Position numbers and translations under genes: made by a program
NCBI RefSeq assembly: GCF_000497245.1
Contig: NZ_AWTC01000004.1
Coordinates: forward strand, 92,124-156,123
Direction of reading: 5' to 3'
Source of the DNA: Sporolactobacillus laevolacticus DSM 442
Lineage (GTDB): Bacteria; Bacillota; Bacilli; Bacillales; Sporolactobacillaceae
DNA length: 64,000 nt
Notes under the pieces: model-generated
The model's input: the letters and a program-made list of their open reading frames with translations, nothing else
Database searches by the model: none
Told to the model about the DNA's origin: nothing
Part shown: piece after piece, positions 26,645 to 35,842 of the stretch
Layout of the letters: every line of letters begins with the position of its first letter
Position numbering within the stretch: the first letter of the stretch is position 1

Positions 26645-28204
26645 GTGCATTGGCATTTAAAAAAGAAATTATTTGTGAGCACCAGCTTAGTTATTCTAGG
26701 CTTGCTTGTTCTGATCATAGCACTATTGTTTTATAGGTATTTCAATCCAAAGGAGAAACCAGTGGTGAAAAAGCCGGTACTTACTTACAGGTCGGTCTAT
26801 CATTTTACTGTGCCGGACAAATGGATGAACGATCCGCAGCGGCCACTTTATTTTGACGGCAAGTACCACTACTATTACTTGTATAACCGTGATTATCCAA
26901 AAGGGAACGGTACGGAATGGCGCCAAGCGACATCCAAGGATTTGATCCACTGGCAGGATGCGGGTGTGGCCATTCCAAAATATACGAACAAAAACGGAGA
27001 CATTTGGACCGGGTCGGCGGTGATTGATTCAGAAAACAGCGCCGGTTTTGGCAAAGGCGCTTTGGTCGCGATTATGACCCAGCCGCCGGCAAATGGCGGA
27101 CAGGAGCAGTATCTTTGGTACAGCACGAATCACGGAAAAACGTTTAAAGCATATGGAGAAAATTCGGTTTTGCCCAATCCCGGTGTGAAGGACTTCAGAG
27201 ACCCTAAGGTGATTTGGGACAGCCAGCGCCATAAATGGGTACTTTTGCTCGCCGAAGGAACGAAAATCGGATTTTATGAATCGGAAAATCTGAAAAACTG
27301 GCGCTATACAGGTGGTTTTTTTACACAAAATATCGGGATCGTCGAATGCCCGGATTTATTCCAATTGCGTGCTGATGACGGGACGGTAAAATGGGTGCTT
27401 GGCACAAGCGCGAATGGTAAGGCTGCCGCGCTGCCAAATACCTATGCTTATTGGACCGGCGATTATAATGGGAAAGAATTTGTCGCAGATCAGGATACAC
27501 CGCAATGGCTGGATCACGGGTTCGACTGGTATGCGGCTGTGACATTCGAAAATGAACCGGCTGCCGACAAGCTTTCTTCGCGTTACGCGATCGGTTGGTT
27601 GAACAATTGGGATTATCCGAACAACACGCCGACAATGAAAGAAAATTTTAATGGTGTGAACTCGATTGTCCGCCAGATCAGGCTAATCAAGCGGAACGGG
27701 CAATACAGTCTTGCTTCGCAGCCTGTTGATACGTTGAACAAGCTTACCAAATCACCGGAGCACTTGAAAACGGTTCGAGTAAACGGTACTCAAAAGCTTG
27801 GCGTACATGGAACTGCTTATCAACTTGACGCTGATCTTACTTTGCAGGATGCACAGAATGCCGGGTTCAGGCTACGCGAATCCAAAGATGACCAACGTCA
27901 TATAGACGTTGGCGTTGTTGCGAATGAAGGCTATCTCTACGTTAATCGTGCGTTTACCGGACAACCGGATCAAAGCATGAAGTATGTGGAAAGCAGGGTG
28001 CCTCTTGCCAGTGGCCAAAAAAATGTTCATCTGAAAATTTTGGTGGACCATACAAGTATTGAAGTTTTTGTTGATGACGGCCGAAACGTTTTTTCTGATG
28101 AAGTATTCCCGCGTTTAAAAGATGACGGCATCAGCTTATATTCCGATGGAGGAACAACCGTTTTCAAAAATATGGTGATCAAGACCTTTCGTTCGATTCA
28201 CTAA
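26645..28204 (+). CDS. levB: Endolevanase LevB (GH32)
   Basis: 519 residues if begun at GTG 26645 (GGGGG eight bases upstream); in-frame ATGs at 26591 and 26627 are alternatives. An N-terminal membrane anchor (about 9-31) is followed by the five-blade propeller: KWMNDPQ (nucleophile Asp63), FRDPKV, and VECPDLF (acid/base Glu), then the C-terminal beta-sandwich ending SIEVFVDDGRNVFSDEVFP. Very similar in order and motifs to B. subtilis LevB, which cuts levan internally to release levanbiose. Together with sacB this makes a levan synthesis and turnover pair. Confidence 0.93.
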   Translation: MHWHLKKKLFVSTSLVILGLLVLIIALLFYRYFNPKEKPVVKKPVLTYRSVYHFTVPDKWMNDPQRPLYFDGKYHYYYLYNRDYPKGNGTEWRQATSKDLIHWQDAGVAIPKYTNKNGDIWTGSAVIDSENSAGFGKGALVAIMTQPPANGGQEQYLWYSTNHGKTFKAYGENSVLPNPGVKDFRDPKVIWDSQRHKWVLLLAEGTKIGFYESENLKNWRYTGGFFTQNIGIVECPDLFQLRADDGTVKWVLGTSANGKAAALPNTYAYWTGDYNGKEFVADQDTPQWLDHGFDWYAAVTFENEPAADKLSSRYAIGWLNNWDYPNNTPTMKENFNGVNSIVRQIRLIKRNGQYSLASQPVDTLNKLTKSPEHLKTVRVNGTQKLGVHGTAYQLDADLTLQDAQNAGFRLRESKDDQRHIDVGVVANEGYLYVNRAFTGQPDQSMKYVESRVPLASGQKNVHLKILVDHTSIEVFVDDGRNVFSDEVFPRLKDDGISLYSDGGTTVFKNMVIKTFRSIH

Positions 28205-28207
28205 AGC

Positions 28208-28530
28208 TCCAAGATAAAACGAATAAGTGAAAAATTAAAACGAATGAGGAAAAAGTAAAAGCTAACAGAGTGAGAGTTAAAACGAATACAAAGAAAGTTA
28301 AAACCAATGCTCGAAGTTAAAACAAAAAAATGAAAAGTGAAATCCAAAAATGAAACACCAAAAAGTAGAAACTAAATAAGAAAAAATCGTAACTAATCTA
28401 AGTGAAGTAGTAACAAAAACCAAAAGTGGTAACGAAACACCAAAAAGTTGTAACTAAATAAGAAAAAATCGTAACTAATCCAAGTGAAGTCGTAACAAAA
28501 ACCAAAAGTAGTAACAAAACCTGAAAAGTA
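28208..28530 (+). repeat. A-rich ~20-bp repeat array (array B), 82-bp higher-order period
   Basis: About sixteen degenerate monomers. The left half uses cores like AAAGTTAAAACGAAT; the right half uses AAAGTAGTAACAAA and AATCGTAACTAAT. The blocks at 28381 and 28463 repeat 82 bp apart, as do those at 28403 and 28485, each spanning four monomers. It follows levB in that gene's direction and fills the space to the convergent M16C gene. Apparent minus-strand reading frames here are by-products. Confidence 0.8.
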
Positions 28531-28548
28531 CGCCTGGAACCCTACAAA

Positions 28549-28583
28549 AAAAGAGCTGTGAGCAATCCGCCCACAGCTCTTTT
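28549..28583. terminator. Bidirectional terminator
   Basis: AAAAGAGCTGTG / CACAGCTCTTTT stem, flanked by A on the left and T on the right; serves the minus-strand peptidase and perhaps levB. Confidence 0.8.
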
Positions 28584-28594
28584 CCTCATTCGAA

Positions 28595-31528
28595 TCATTC
28601 AAACACATTGATAACGCTTTTGAATAGGTCTTTGTTCTGCTGAATTTTGCTTTCGTTACCGAGCACGCACACGAGTCCTTGGTCTGTAACTGCTTTTAAC
28701 AGCTTGGCGAATTCGTGAATGTCAGCGAGTGTTGTTGCCAGTACATTGTCACGCGTTTCTTGAATATCGGCTTGTGTAATCTTTTTAAAGTACTGGGCGT
28801 CCGCCATGCTACCCTTGCTTCTTGGGGTCAGTGGCGTATCAAGATCGGACAGGGTTCCGATAATGTATTTCGTCATTTCGAAATCATCGGCGTCGAAGGA
28901 TTCGGCGAATTTAGCCGATTCATCATAGATCGTCAAGGTTTCCTTCAGGTTCGGGTCACGATACGACCAGAAAATGATGTTTCCAGCCGATTCGAGCGCA
29001 ATGCCGCATCCGTAAGCGCCGCCCATCACGCGCACCTGATTCCACAAATAATCGAGCGACAGAATCTTTTTCAAAACCTGAAGCTTGCCACTATAGGAGA
29101 AGCCAAGCGATTTGAAGTTTGCACCTTTGGCCGCGTATTGAACCTTGCTCGAGGTCATCAGGCCTTCATTTTTCGAAGTCGGTTCAGGCAGCTTCTCCGT
29201 ACTTGTTTCACGGGAAGCAGCTTGCGTCTGCAGATCCAGCTGATTAAACTGGCCTTGAACCGCGCTGAAAATCGACGCGTCTCCGGTAATGCTGGCCACA
29301 AGCTGATCCTTGCTGAACAGTTGTTTCGCCAGATCGGATAGGGTACCGGTCAGTTGATCGAAACGATCATCCCAATTTTTGTCGAGATCAGAAATAAACT
29401 GGTAAAAATCAAGACCTCTCAGTTTCTCGCTATAGGCGGCTGCCTGAGAAAAATAGGAGCCTAGCCGGCGGACAACGACCGATTGACCGTTCTGATTAAA
29501 AGCCATTTCCACCCGAGATTTGATTTCTTTGACAATCTCTCGGATTCGCGATGCATCGTCAAATTTGCTATGGTAGAGGATCTCATGGATCAGCGCGAAC
29601 GCTTGTGGCAATTTCTCTGTAAGAACTTTAGTTTTCACTGAGAATTTCGGTGCATAAGCGTCGTCATCTGATTTATCGCCATAGGTCTGGTTATCAAAAT
29701 CGATACCGCCGGTTTGAATATTGATTTCGCTGACGAGATCCGAGTACGGATATTTTTCCGTGTCGACTTTGCCGAGGATTTCCTGTAAAAGCGACAGGCA
29801 GGAGATCTGATCGACCGAGACATTGGATGCATCAAAGTACAGGCTGACATAAGCGATTTTATTGGTTTCAAGATCATGCTGAAGTGTTTTGATTCCTTCA
29901 ATAGAGACTTCCTTCAGAGGGAGCTCTTCCGCTTTCTTCTCTACGTCATCAAGCGAAAGCATCGGGATCTTGCGCAGATCTTCAGGCTTGTCGGCACTGG
30001 ACTGCCGTTCTTTCAACTGTTTTGTTTCTTCGATGATTTGCTGCAGGCCATCTGCGTTCAGATTTTTCTTAACGTCCGCAAGCTTGGCTTCGACTTGCTT
30101 GGCTTCTTTATCCGCAATGGTTTTCGAAGGGGCAATCGTCACAAACGTTTGGTGATTGCTGTTCAGCAAGTATTTTTCAATCAGCGCTTCAAAATAATTT
30201 GAAGTCAGCGCTTGTTTGATTTTAGTCAGTGTGCCTTCGAATTTCAGGTGGATGGTCGGATCCTCATCATAGAGCCAGCTGTCCATTGCCATAATGCTGT
30301 AGATCAGACCTTTTGGCATGGAGCCGTAATCAGCCTCGCGCAGCTGGAATTCTTTCACAGTGATGGCAGCTTCGATTTGTTTTTTATCGAGTCCATCTTT
30401 GACCAGTTTCTTGAGCGTGTCGACAACGACTTTTTTGAAGTCCTCTTTCTGGTTCTCGTTTGCGTTCTTAACATTTACTGAGAAAAACGGTTGAAGAATG
30501 CTGTTGTCGTAAGCGCCGAACACGTCCTGACCGATGCCTGCGTCGAGAATCGCTTTTTTCAGCGGCGCCGCCGGGCTATCGAGGAGCAGATAGTCCAGAA
30601 TGTCGAAAGCAAGATACGTTTCCGGATCGGTAGATGTTGATACCGCAAAGTTCATGCTCAGGTAGGTTTTATCGTTCAGATCTGAATCGGGCAGAACAGG
30701 ATATTCTTTGATCACTTCATTAATCTTGCCAATCGGCTTTTGCACAGCGATGGCAGAGTCGACATCGATACGGTCATAGCTGCTTAGATATGCTTGATCC
30801 AAATAAGCAAGTTTTTCTTCAATATCCATGTTCCCGTAGAGGTAGATATAACTGTTGGCGGGACTGTAATACTTTTTATGGCACTGTTCGAAATAGTCTT
30901 GGGTTAGGTCGGGGATGTAGAGCGGATCGCCGCCGGACTCATATCCGTAGCTCGTGTCGGGAAATAGTGAGTTCTGGTTGGCGCGCATCAGCAAACCTTC
31001 CGGCGAAGAGAACGCACCTTTCATTTCGTTATACACGACACCTTTGTAATTGATCGGATCCTCAGCGTTTTCCAGTTCGTAATGCCAACCTTCCTGCTGA
31101 AGAATTTCCTTGTATTTATAAATATTCGGATGGAAAACGGCATCGAGATAGACATCCATCAGGTTTTTAAAATCCTTGTCATTTTTACTGGCAACCGGAT
31201 ACATCGTTTTGTCACTGAATGTGAATGCATTTAGAAAAGTATTCAGTGAACCCTTGAGTAATTCAACAAATGGTTCTTTGACGGGGTATTTGTCGGAGCC
31301 GCAAAGGACGGAATGCTCAAGAATGTGAAAAACGCCGGTGTTATTTTCCGGAGGTGTGCGGAAACTGATCGAGAAGACCTTGTTGTCGTCATCGTTTTTC
31401 AGAAACAATAATCTCGCACCGCTTTTCTCATGCTCGAACACGTATGCTTCTGAGTGAATGTCTTGAATCGTGTCGGTATGGAGAAGTCGAAAACCGTGGC
31501 ATAACTTGTTTTGAATGAGTGTTTCCAT
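28595..31528 (-). CDS. M16C (insulinase/PreP-like) metallopeptidase
   Basis: 977 residues, the length of PreP/Cym1-type enzymes. The inverted zinc motif HILEH is at residues 68-72; the distal glutamate lies in VVYNEMKGAFSSPEG about 95 residues on. The two M16 halves are joined by the M16C-associated helical hairpin (about 470-520, charged). No signal peptide: probably cytosolic, degrading peptides up to about 60 residues. ATG 31528 follows GGAGG. Monocistronic, divergent from a DUF1801 gene. Confidence 0.92.
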   Translation of the reverse strand: METLIQNKLCHGFRLLHTDTIQDIHSEAYVFEHEKSGARLLFLKNDDDNKVFSISFRTPPENNTGVFHILEHSVLCGSDKYPVKEPFVELLKGSLNTFLNAFTFSDKTMYPVASKNDKDFKNLMDVYLDAVFHPNIYKYKEILQQEGWHYELENAEDPINYKGVVYNEMKGAFSSPEGLLMRANQNSLFPDTSYGYESGGDPLYIPDLTQDYFEQCHKKYYSPANSYIYLYGNMDIEEKLAYLDQAYLSSYDRIDVDSAIAVQKPIGKINEVIKEYPVLPDSDLNDKTYLSMNFAVSTSTDPETYLAFDILDYLLLDSPAAPLKKAILDAGIGQDVFGAYDNSILQPFFSVNVKNANENQKEDFKKVVVDTLKKLVKDGLDKKQIEAAITVKEFQLREADYGSMPKGLIYSIMAMDSWLYDEDPTIHLKFEGTLTKIKQALTSNYFEALIEKYLLNSNHQTFVTIAPSKTIADKEAKQVEAKLADVKKNLNADGLQQIIEETKQLKERQSSADKPEDLRKIPMLSLDDVEKKAEELPLKEVSIEGIKTLQHDLETNKIAYVSLYFDASNVSVDQISCLSLLQEILGKVDTEKYPYSDLVSEINIQTGGIDFDNQTYGDKSDDDAYAPKFSVKTKVLTEKLPQAFALIHEILYHSKFDDASRIREIVKEIKSRVEMAFNQNGQSVVVRRLGSYFSQAAAYSEKLRGLDFYQFISDLDKNWDDRFDQLTGTLSDLAKQLFSKDQLVASITGDASIFSAVQGQFNQLDLQTQAASRETSTEKLPEPTSKNEGLMTSSKVQYAAKGANFKSLGFSYSGKLQVLKKILSLDYLWNQVRVMGGAYGCGIALESAGNIIFWSYRDPNLKETLTIYDESAKFAESFDADDFEMTKYIIGTLSDLDTPLTPRSKGSMADAQYFKKITQADIQETRDNVLATTLADIHEFAKLLKAVTDQGLVCVLGNESKIQQNKDLFKSVINVFE

Positions 31529-31758
31529 TAAGTAACCTCCTAATCAAACGTGTTTCATTCCCGAGAAAACGGCACCATGCTAATCGGAAAATGGCAACAC
31601 CTTTATTATACAGTATTATTTAGAAAAAAATGCCTTTGACAAACCGTACTTTCTTGATCTCACGCCTTTGTTTAAAATGTACAGTAAGGGTTTATTTCAT
31701 ACCAAAAAGAGTTATGAGAATATGAGTAGCGATTATAAAATGGACGAGGTGAGCGGAT

Positions 31759-32181
31759 ATGGTATATGAATTGAAGACAAAAGAAAACGAGAACAGCGTC
31801 ATTGAATTCATTGAATCGGTGGAAAGTCCCAAAAAAAGGGAAGACGCATATCGTTTACTCGATCTTTTTACGGCAGTGACCAGTTATCCGGCAAAAATGT
31901 GGGGACCAAGCATTATCGGTTTCGGCTCTTATCATTATAAATATGCCTCCGGCCATGAAGGCGATGCACCGCTCACCGGGTTTTCACCGCGTAAAGCGAA
32001 AATCAGCCTGTATTTATCTATGGAGGAAGGAACATACAAACGGTTGGCGGCCAATTTCGGCAAACACACAAGAGGTAAAGCATGTATTTACGTGAATAAA
32101 GTCGCTGATATAGATGTCGAGGTGCTGAAAGAAATGATCAAGCAATCCGTCAACTTTTCGAAAAAAATGGGTCAATCATAA
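31759..32181 (+). CDS. DUF1801 domain protein (YdhG-like)
   Basis: 140 residues with the DUF1801 core: KMWGPSIIGFGSYHYKYASGHEGDAPLTGFSPRKAKISLYL and NFGKHTRGKACIYVNKVADIDVEVLKEMI. Small cytosolic proteins of unknown biochemical role. GAGGTGAGC site before ATG 31759. Thirty bp upstream of a GNAT gene, probably cotranscribed. Confidence 0.85.
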   Translation: MVYELKTKENENSVIEFIESVESPKKREDAYRLLDLFTAVTSYPAKMWGPSIIGFGSYHYKYASGHEGDAPLTGFSPRKAKISLYLSMEEGTYKRLAANFGKHTRGKACIYVNKVADIDVEVLKEMIKQSVNFSKKMGQS

Positions 32182-32210
32182 CAAGGTCTGGGGCGGGGGG
32201 AATAAGGCAT

Positions 32211-32735
32211 ATGGTAACTCAATTAAAGGAAGCATTTTTACACGGTGATTTGATTCAGCTTGTGCCAACAAATGAGGAAGATCTGGACTTCGTAAAAATG
32301 GCGGAGCAGGCGCCTGAAAATGCGCAGTTTGTCGGCGACTGGCCTCGTGAGCAGCATCGCGCTGCCTTGTCTGATCCAGATATTCTTCATTTTACCGTGT
32401 TCAACACCAGCCATAAACGTGCGGGTTATGTGATTTTGACAGGTGTGTCCGGCAGCGATCACAATATTAATCTCAGGCGTCTTGTTGTCACACAAAAAGG
32501 GACAGGGTATGGTACTGAAGTGTTGCACCTTGTGAAACGGGTGTGTTTTGAATCACTGGATGCTCATCGTCTTTGGCTGGATGTCGTCGATGACAATACT
32601 AAGGCTCAGCATATATACAAGAAAGCAGGTTTTGTTTGTGAGGGCGTAATGCGAGAATGTATGCGTTATCCGGACAAGTATAAATCGCTGATTATTATGT
32701 CAATTCTCAGTCAGGAATACGATTTAGTGAAATAG
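32211..32735 (+). CDS. GNAT acetyltransferase (RimJ/RimL-like)
   Basis: 174 residues. Features: HGDLIQLVPTNEEDLDFV start, NLRRLVVTQKGTGYGTEVLHLVKRVCFESLDAHRLWLDVVDDNTKAQHIYKKAGFVCEGVMRE, the RimJ/RimL-type core with a GTGYG loop and the KAGFxxEG motif. Substrate unknown. GGGGCGGGGGG precedes ATG 32211. Confidence 0.83.
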   Translation: MVTQLKEAFLHGDLIQLVPTNEEDLDFVKMAEQAPENAQFVGDWPREQHRAALSDPDILHFTVFNTSHKRAGYVILTGVSGSDHNINLRRLVVTQKGTGYGTEVLHLVKRVCFESLDAHRLWLDVVDDNTKAQHIYKKAGFVCEGVMRECMRYPDKYKSLIIMSILSQEYDLVK

Positions 32736-32788
32736 GTGAACGTCATCCGATTTTTGAAAAAAACTTTTTGCGGCACTTTTCATGGATG

Positions 32789-32822
32789 GGTACTTTTTAG
32801 TACCTATAGCACATTAATGTGC
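32789..32822. promoter_or_regulatory. Twin palindromes upstream of aldo/keto reductase
   Basis: GGTAC-TTTTTA-GTACC (32789-32804) and the perfect GCACATTAATGTGC (32809-32822) lie four bases apart, about 75 bp before the start codon. They look like operators for a dimeric repressor or an alternative RNA hairpin; no regulator gene is adjacent. Confidence 0.5.
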
Positions 32823-32894
32823 GTACTTCCGAAAAAAGGATCCATAGATTAAACTGAATATGAATCATGATTGTGAAATAAGGAGGGACTCATT

Positions 32895-33740
32895 TTGTCA
32901 CTTACAAGTTTGCAAGATACAGTTACTTTAAATAATAGCGTTGAGATGCCATGGCTAGGCTTAGGCGTCTTCAGAGTGGAAGATGATGCGATTGCAGCGG
33001 ATTCCGTGAAAGCCGCAATCAAAGCCGGCTATCGACTGATCGACACAGCAGCGATTTACCAGAATGAAAAAGGTGTCGGCCAGGGCATTAAGGAAGTACT
33101 CGCAGAAACAGGTCTTTCCAGGGAAGATTTGTTCATCACGTCCAAAGTATGGAACGCGGATCAAGGATATGACACAACGATCGCAGCTTATCAAGCGAGC
33201 TTGGACAAGCTCGGTCTTGACTACCTAGATCTCTATCTGATCCATTGGCCGGTCGAAGGAAAATACAAAGATACTTGGAAAGCCTTGGAGTACCTGTACA
33301 AAGAAGGTAAAATCCGTTCAATCGGCGTCAGCAATTTTCAGATCCATCATCTAGAAGATTTGTTGAAGGATGCTGAGGTGATTCCGGTTGTTAATCAGGT
33401 AGAACGTCACCCGCGCCTGACCCAAGAACCACTGAAAAAATTCAGCGAAGCACACGGCATTCGCTTGGAAGCATGGGCACCACTTATGGTTGGCGGTCTT
33501 TTTGATAATGAAACAGTTGTCCGGATTGCCGAAAAGCATCAAAAGACGCCGGCACAGATTATCCTTCGCTGGCACATCCAAGATGGCGTCATCGTCATTC
33601 CGAAATCAACGAAAGAAAAACGTATTATTGAAAACGGCGACGTGTTTGACTTTGAACTATCTGCCGAAGATATGGCAGCGATCAGCGCATTAAACCAGGA
33701 TCACCGCACAGGTCCAGATCCCGATAATTTTGATTTTTAA
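32895..33740 (+). CDS. Aldo/keto reductase (YtbE/YvgN-like)
   Basis: 281 residues, TIM barrel of the AKR5-type group. Catalytic residues visible: Asp in RLIDTAAIY (Tyr of the tetrad), Lys in ITSKVWN, His in YLIHWP. The coenzyme loop IPKSTKEKRI binds NADPH phosphate. Reduces small aldehydes such as methylglyoxal. TTG start at 32895 with AGGAGGG upstream. It has a paralogue at 59133; both end DPDNFDF. Monocistronic with a strong terminator. Confidence 0.93.
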   Translation: MSLTSLQDTVTLNNSVEMPWLGLGVFRVEDDAIAADSVKAAIKAGYRLIDTAAIYQNEKGVGQGIKEVLAETGLSREDLFITSKVWNADQGYDTTIAAYQASLDKLGLDYLDLYLIHWPVEGKYKDTWKALEYLYKEGKIRSIGVSNFQIHHLEDLLKDAEVIPVVNQVERHPRLTQEPLKKFSEAHGIRLEAWAPLMVGGLFDNETVVRIAEKHQKTPAQIILRWHIQDGVIVIPKSTKEKRIIENGDVFDFELSAEDMAAISALNQDHRTGPDPDNFDF

Positions 33741-33748
33741 TAAGATAA

Positions 33749-33792
33749 AAACAATGCCGGTTCCCCATGGAGGGAGCCGGCATTGTTTTTTT
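33749..33792 (+). terminator. Terminator of the aldo/keto reductase
   Basis: Sixteen-bp stem AACAATGCCGGTTCCC / GGGAGCCGGCATTGTT followed by TTTTT. Confidence 0.9.
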
Positions 33793-33816
33793 ACGAAGTG
33801 AAACACGATCGGGCTA

Positions 33817-34058
33817 TGAAAAAAGTTAGACCGATCCCATTGAAAGTTACACCGAAATCCGAAAAACGGAACCGAAAGTAAGAAAAACCATAATTAGCGG
33901 AAACAGAAGAGGAGCAACTTTCCCTCAACCTTTAGAAGAAAAAGTTGGGTCGATTTTCAAAATGTATTAGTTCCTATTCCGATATTTGGATACAACTTTG
34001 AAACAATTAGTTACCACTTTCTCGGAATTGGTTACAACTTTTTGAGTGTTGGTTACTG
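33817..34058. repeat. Inverted pair of A-rich repeat arrays (array C)
   Basis: The left part (33817-33890) has plus-orientation monomers such as AAAAGTTAGACCGATCCC and AAAGTTACACCGAAATCC. The right part (about 33915-34058) has the same family on the minus strand, for instance AAAGTTGTAACCAATTCC and AAAGTGGTAACTAATTG when read in reverse. Monomer spacing is 20-21 bp. The array lies between convergent genes, each half following its own gene's direction. Confidence 0.7.
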
Positions 34059-34176
34059 CCCGGGATTTTCGATCTTTTCAATAACTAGTTCACCTGTCTC
34101 AAATCCTTTTACTCCTGCTTTGTTTATCACGAAACCATTTTGATACATTTCAGCACTACAACAGCTTGCAAATGGA

Positions 34177-34989
34177 TTAATTTTGACTCAAGAACTGGAG
34201 CAAAGCTTTGTTAAATTCATCTGACTGGTCAACTGGTGAGCCATGTCCGCTATTATAAAGAGGATAAAGTGCGGAGCCTGAGATTTGGCTTTGTGTTAAC
34301 TGGCCGCTTGCAAAAGGAATGATCTGATCATGGACACCGTGAATCACCAAGGTCGGAACGTTGATTTTGCTTAAATCTTTGGTGACATTTTCTCGTGCGA
34401 GTTCCTGCAGTATTTTAATCGTCGAATAGGACGCAGCTTCAAGGGAAAGCGATACGAACCAATTGAGTATACCGGGACCAAGATTTCGATTGAAGAACAT
34501 CAATGCGAGATCTTCAAGAAATTTGGGGCGATTCACGTAAATTTGGTTAAGCATTGCGTTAACCTGTTCCATCGGCACCCCGTAAGGAGAGTCTGCCTGT
34601 CGAACAAGCGAAGGTGATGCTGCATCGGCGAGCACAAGCTTTGAGACATGCCTGCCGTTGTAACGCGCCATATAACGAATCGAAGTTGCTCCCCCTACCG
34701 AAAAACCGAGCAAAGTCACATTTTCAAGCTGAAGTGCCTGCAAAACTGTATAAAGGTCATCAGCCAGACGGTCATATGCATAGCTTCCCCATGGTTTATC
34801 AGACATACCGAATCCGCGAAGATCGATGCCGATGCAGCGGTATCCATGTTCCGGAAGAACATTGGTTTGGTATTCGAACATTTTATGATTTAAAGGCCAA
34901 CCATGCACGAAAACAATGGGTTTAGAATCTGGGCCGGGATTCACGTCATGAACAAAAATTCGGACATCTTTTTCCACTTCAACGTACAC
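34177..34989 (-). CDS. Alpha/beta hydrolase (haloperoxidase/esterase-like)
   Basis: 270 residues. HGWPLNHKMFE oxyanion segment, DLRGFGMSDKP, nucleophile elbow GFSVGG (Ser about 96), Asp in HGVHDQIIP and His in SGHGSPV: a complete triad of the non-heme haloperoxidase/arylesterase group. Cytosolic; substrate unknown. GTG start at 34989 with AGGGGGA upstream. Divergent from the kinase-like gene at 35191. Confidence 0.85.
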   Translation of the reverse strand: MYVEVEKDVRIFVHDVNPGPDSKPIVFVHGWPLNHKMFEYQTNVLPEHGYRCIGIDLRGFGMSDKPWGSYAYDRLADDLYTVLQALQLENVTLLGFSVGGATSIRYMARYNGRHVSKLVLADAASPSLVRQADSPYGVPMEQVNAMLNQIYVNRPKFLEDLALMFFNRNLGPGILNWFVSLSLEAASYSTIKILQELARENVTKDLSKINVPTLVIHGVHDQIIPFASGQLTQSQISGSALYPLYNSGHGSPVDQSDEFNKALLQFLSQN

Positions 34990-35190
34990 GATCAGTCCCC
35001 CTGTTCATCAGTCAACTGCTCATTTCGATATATGAGCACAGGATCGGTATTATGTGTATTATTGGTCTCAAAAGGGATGGTACAAGAGACAAATATCGAT
35101 GGGAGATCACTGAAAAATAACTGTTCAAGTTTCCTTAATGCATGTACACTTTTTGACAGAGCTGGTATTCGAACGCTTAGAGGTGAAAAC

Positions 35191-35718
35191 ATGCTTCCTT
35201 ATAAAAAAATACATATTATCGGTTCTGTCGGCAGCGGGAAAACGACGTTGGCGCGTAAGCTATCCTCTGAATGGGGCATTCCGGCTTTCGAGTTGGATAA
35301 CGTGGTTTGGGAAAGGCACCCGGATGGCGATCGACGCCGAACTCCGGCAGAACGTGATGCTTATCTTGCGAGAATTATAGAAAAAGAGGCGTGGATTGTA
35401 GAAGGCGCTCATTACCATGCGTGGGTAGACCCCGTAATGCGACAAGCAGATTTGATCATCTTTTTGGATACGCCATCCTTTGTCCGCAAATACAGGATCG
35501 TTAAACGTTTTATCCGCCAAATGATCGGCTATGAAAAAGCGAACTATGAACCATCATTCGAGATGTTGCTGGACATGTTCCGGTGGACTGCGCAGTTTAA
35601 TCGTGAGGGTCGACAGAAAATCGTGCAAGGGCTTAGGCGCTTCTCAGATAAAGTTCTGATTCTGAAAAATACGAATGAGATGCAAAAGAAATTCAATTTT
35701 CACAGGCAGAGGCGATGA
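35191..35718 (+). CDS. P-loop kinase-like protein (FlaR/topology-modulation type)
   Basis: 175 residues. Walker A GSVGSGKTTLARKL at residues 11-19, then ELDNVVWERHPDGDRRRTPAERDAYLARIIEKEAWIVEGAH and the lid-like FLDTPSFVRKYRIVKRFIRQ. This is the adenylate-kinase-like family annotated as DNA topology modulation protein FlaR; a nucleotide or small-molecule kinase role is likely. ATG 35191 follows AGAGGTG; longer in-frame extensions upstream overlap the neighbouring gene and are not real. A weak terminator (GCAGAG / CTCTGC, then T) overlaps the end. Confidence 0.75.
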   Translation: MLPYKKIHIIGSVGSGKTTLARKLSSEWGIPAFELDNVVWERHPDGDRRRTPAERDAYLARIIEKEAWIVEGAHYHAWVDPVMRQADLIIFLDTPSFVRKYRIVKRFIRQMIGYEKANYEPSFEMLLDMFRWTAQFNREGRQKIVQGLRRFSDKVLILKNTNEMQKKFNFHRQRR

Positions 35719-35789
35719 ACAGGTCTCTGCTCTTTTTAATAAAATCAGTTGCCAATAAGTGGAACTCTTGATAATATGGTTAAAAGTAA

Positions 35790-35811
35790 TTAATTAAATA
35801 TATTTAATTAA
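35790..35811. promoter_or_regulatory. Perfect 22-bp palindrome, probable MarR operator
   Basis: A 22-bp perfect palindrome of only A and T (TTAATTAAATA mirrored), ending 31 bp before the marR start codon. Position and symmetry fit an autoregulatory operator. Confidence 0.7.
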
Positions 35812-35842
35812 ATTAATTTAAATAATATATTGGAGGTGCACA

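Noticed and set aside
28393..28608. 71-codon minus-strand frame with repeated Phe/Tyr-rich segments
   Set aside because: It is the minus strand of repeat array B; the ~20-bp periodicity removes stops and imitates a low-complexity protein.
34903..35190. N-terminal extension of the FlaR-like kinase
   Set aside because: It overlaps the divergent hydrolase gene and has no kinase features; the ribosome site and Walker A fit ATG 35191.
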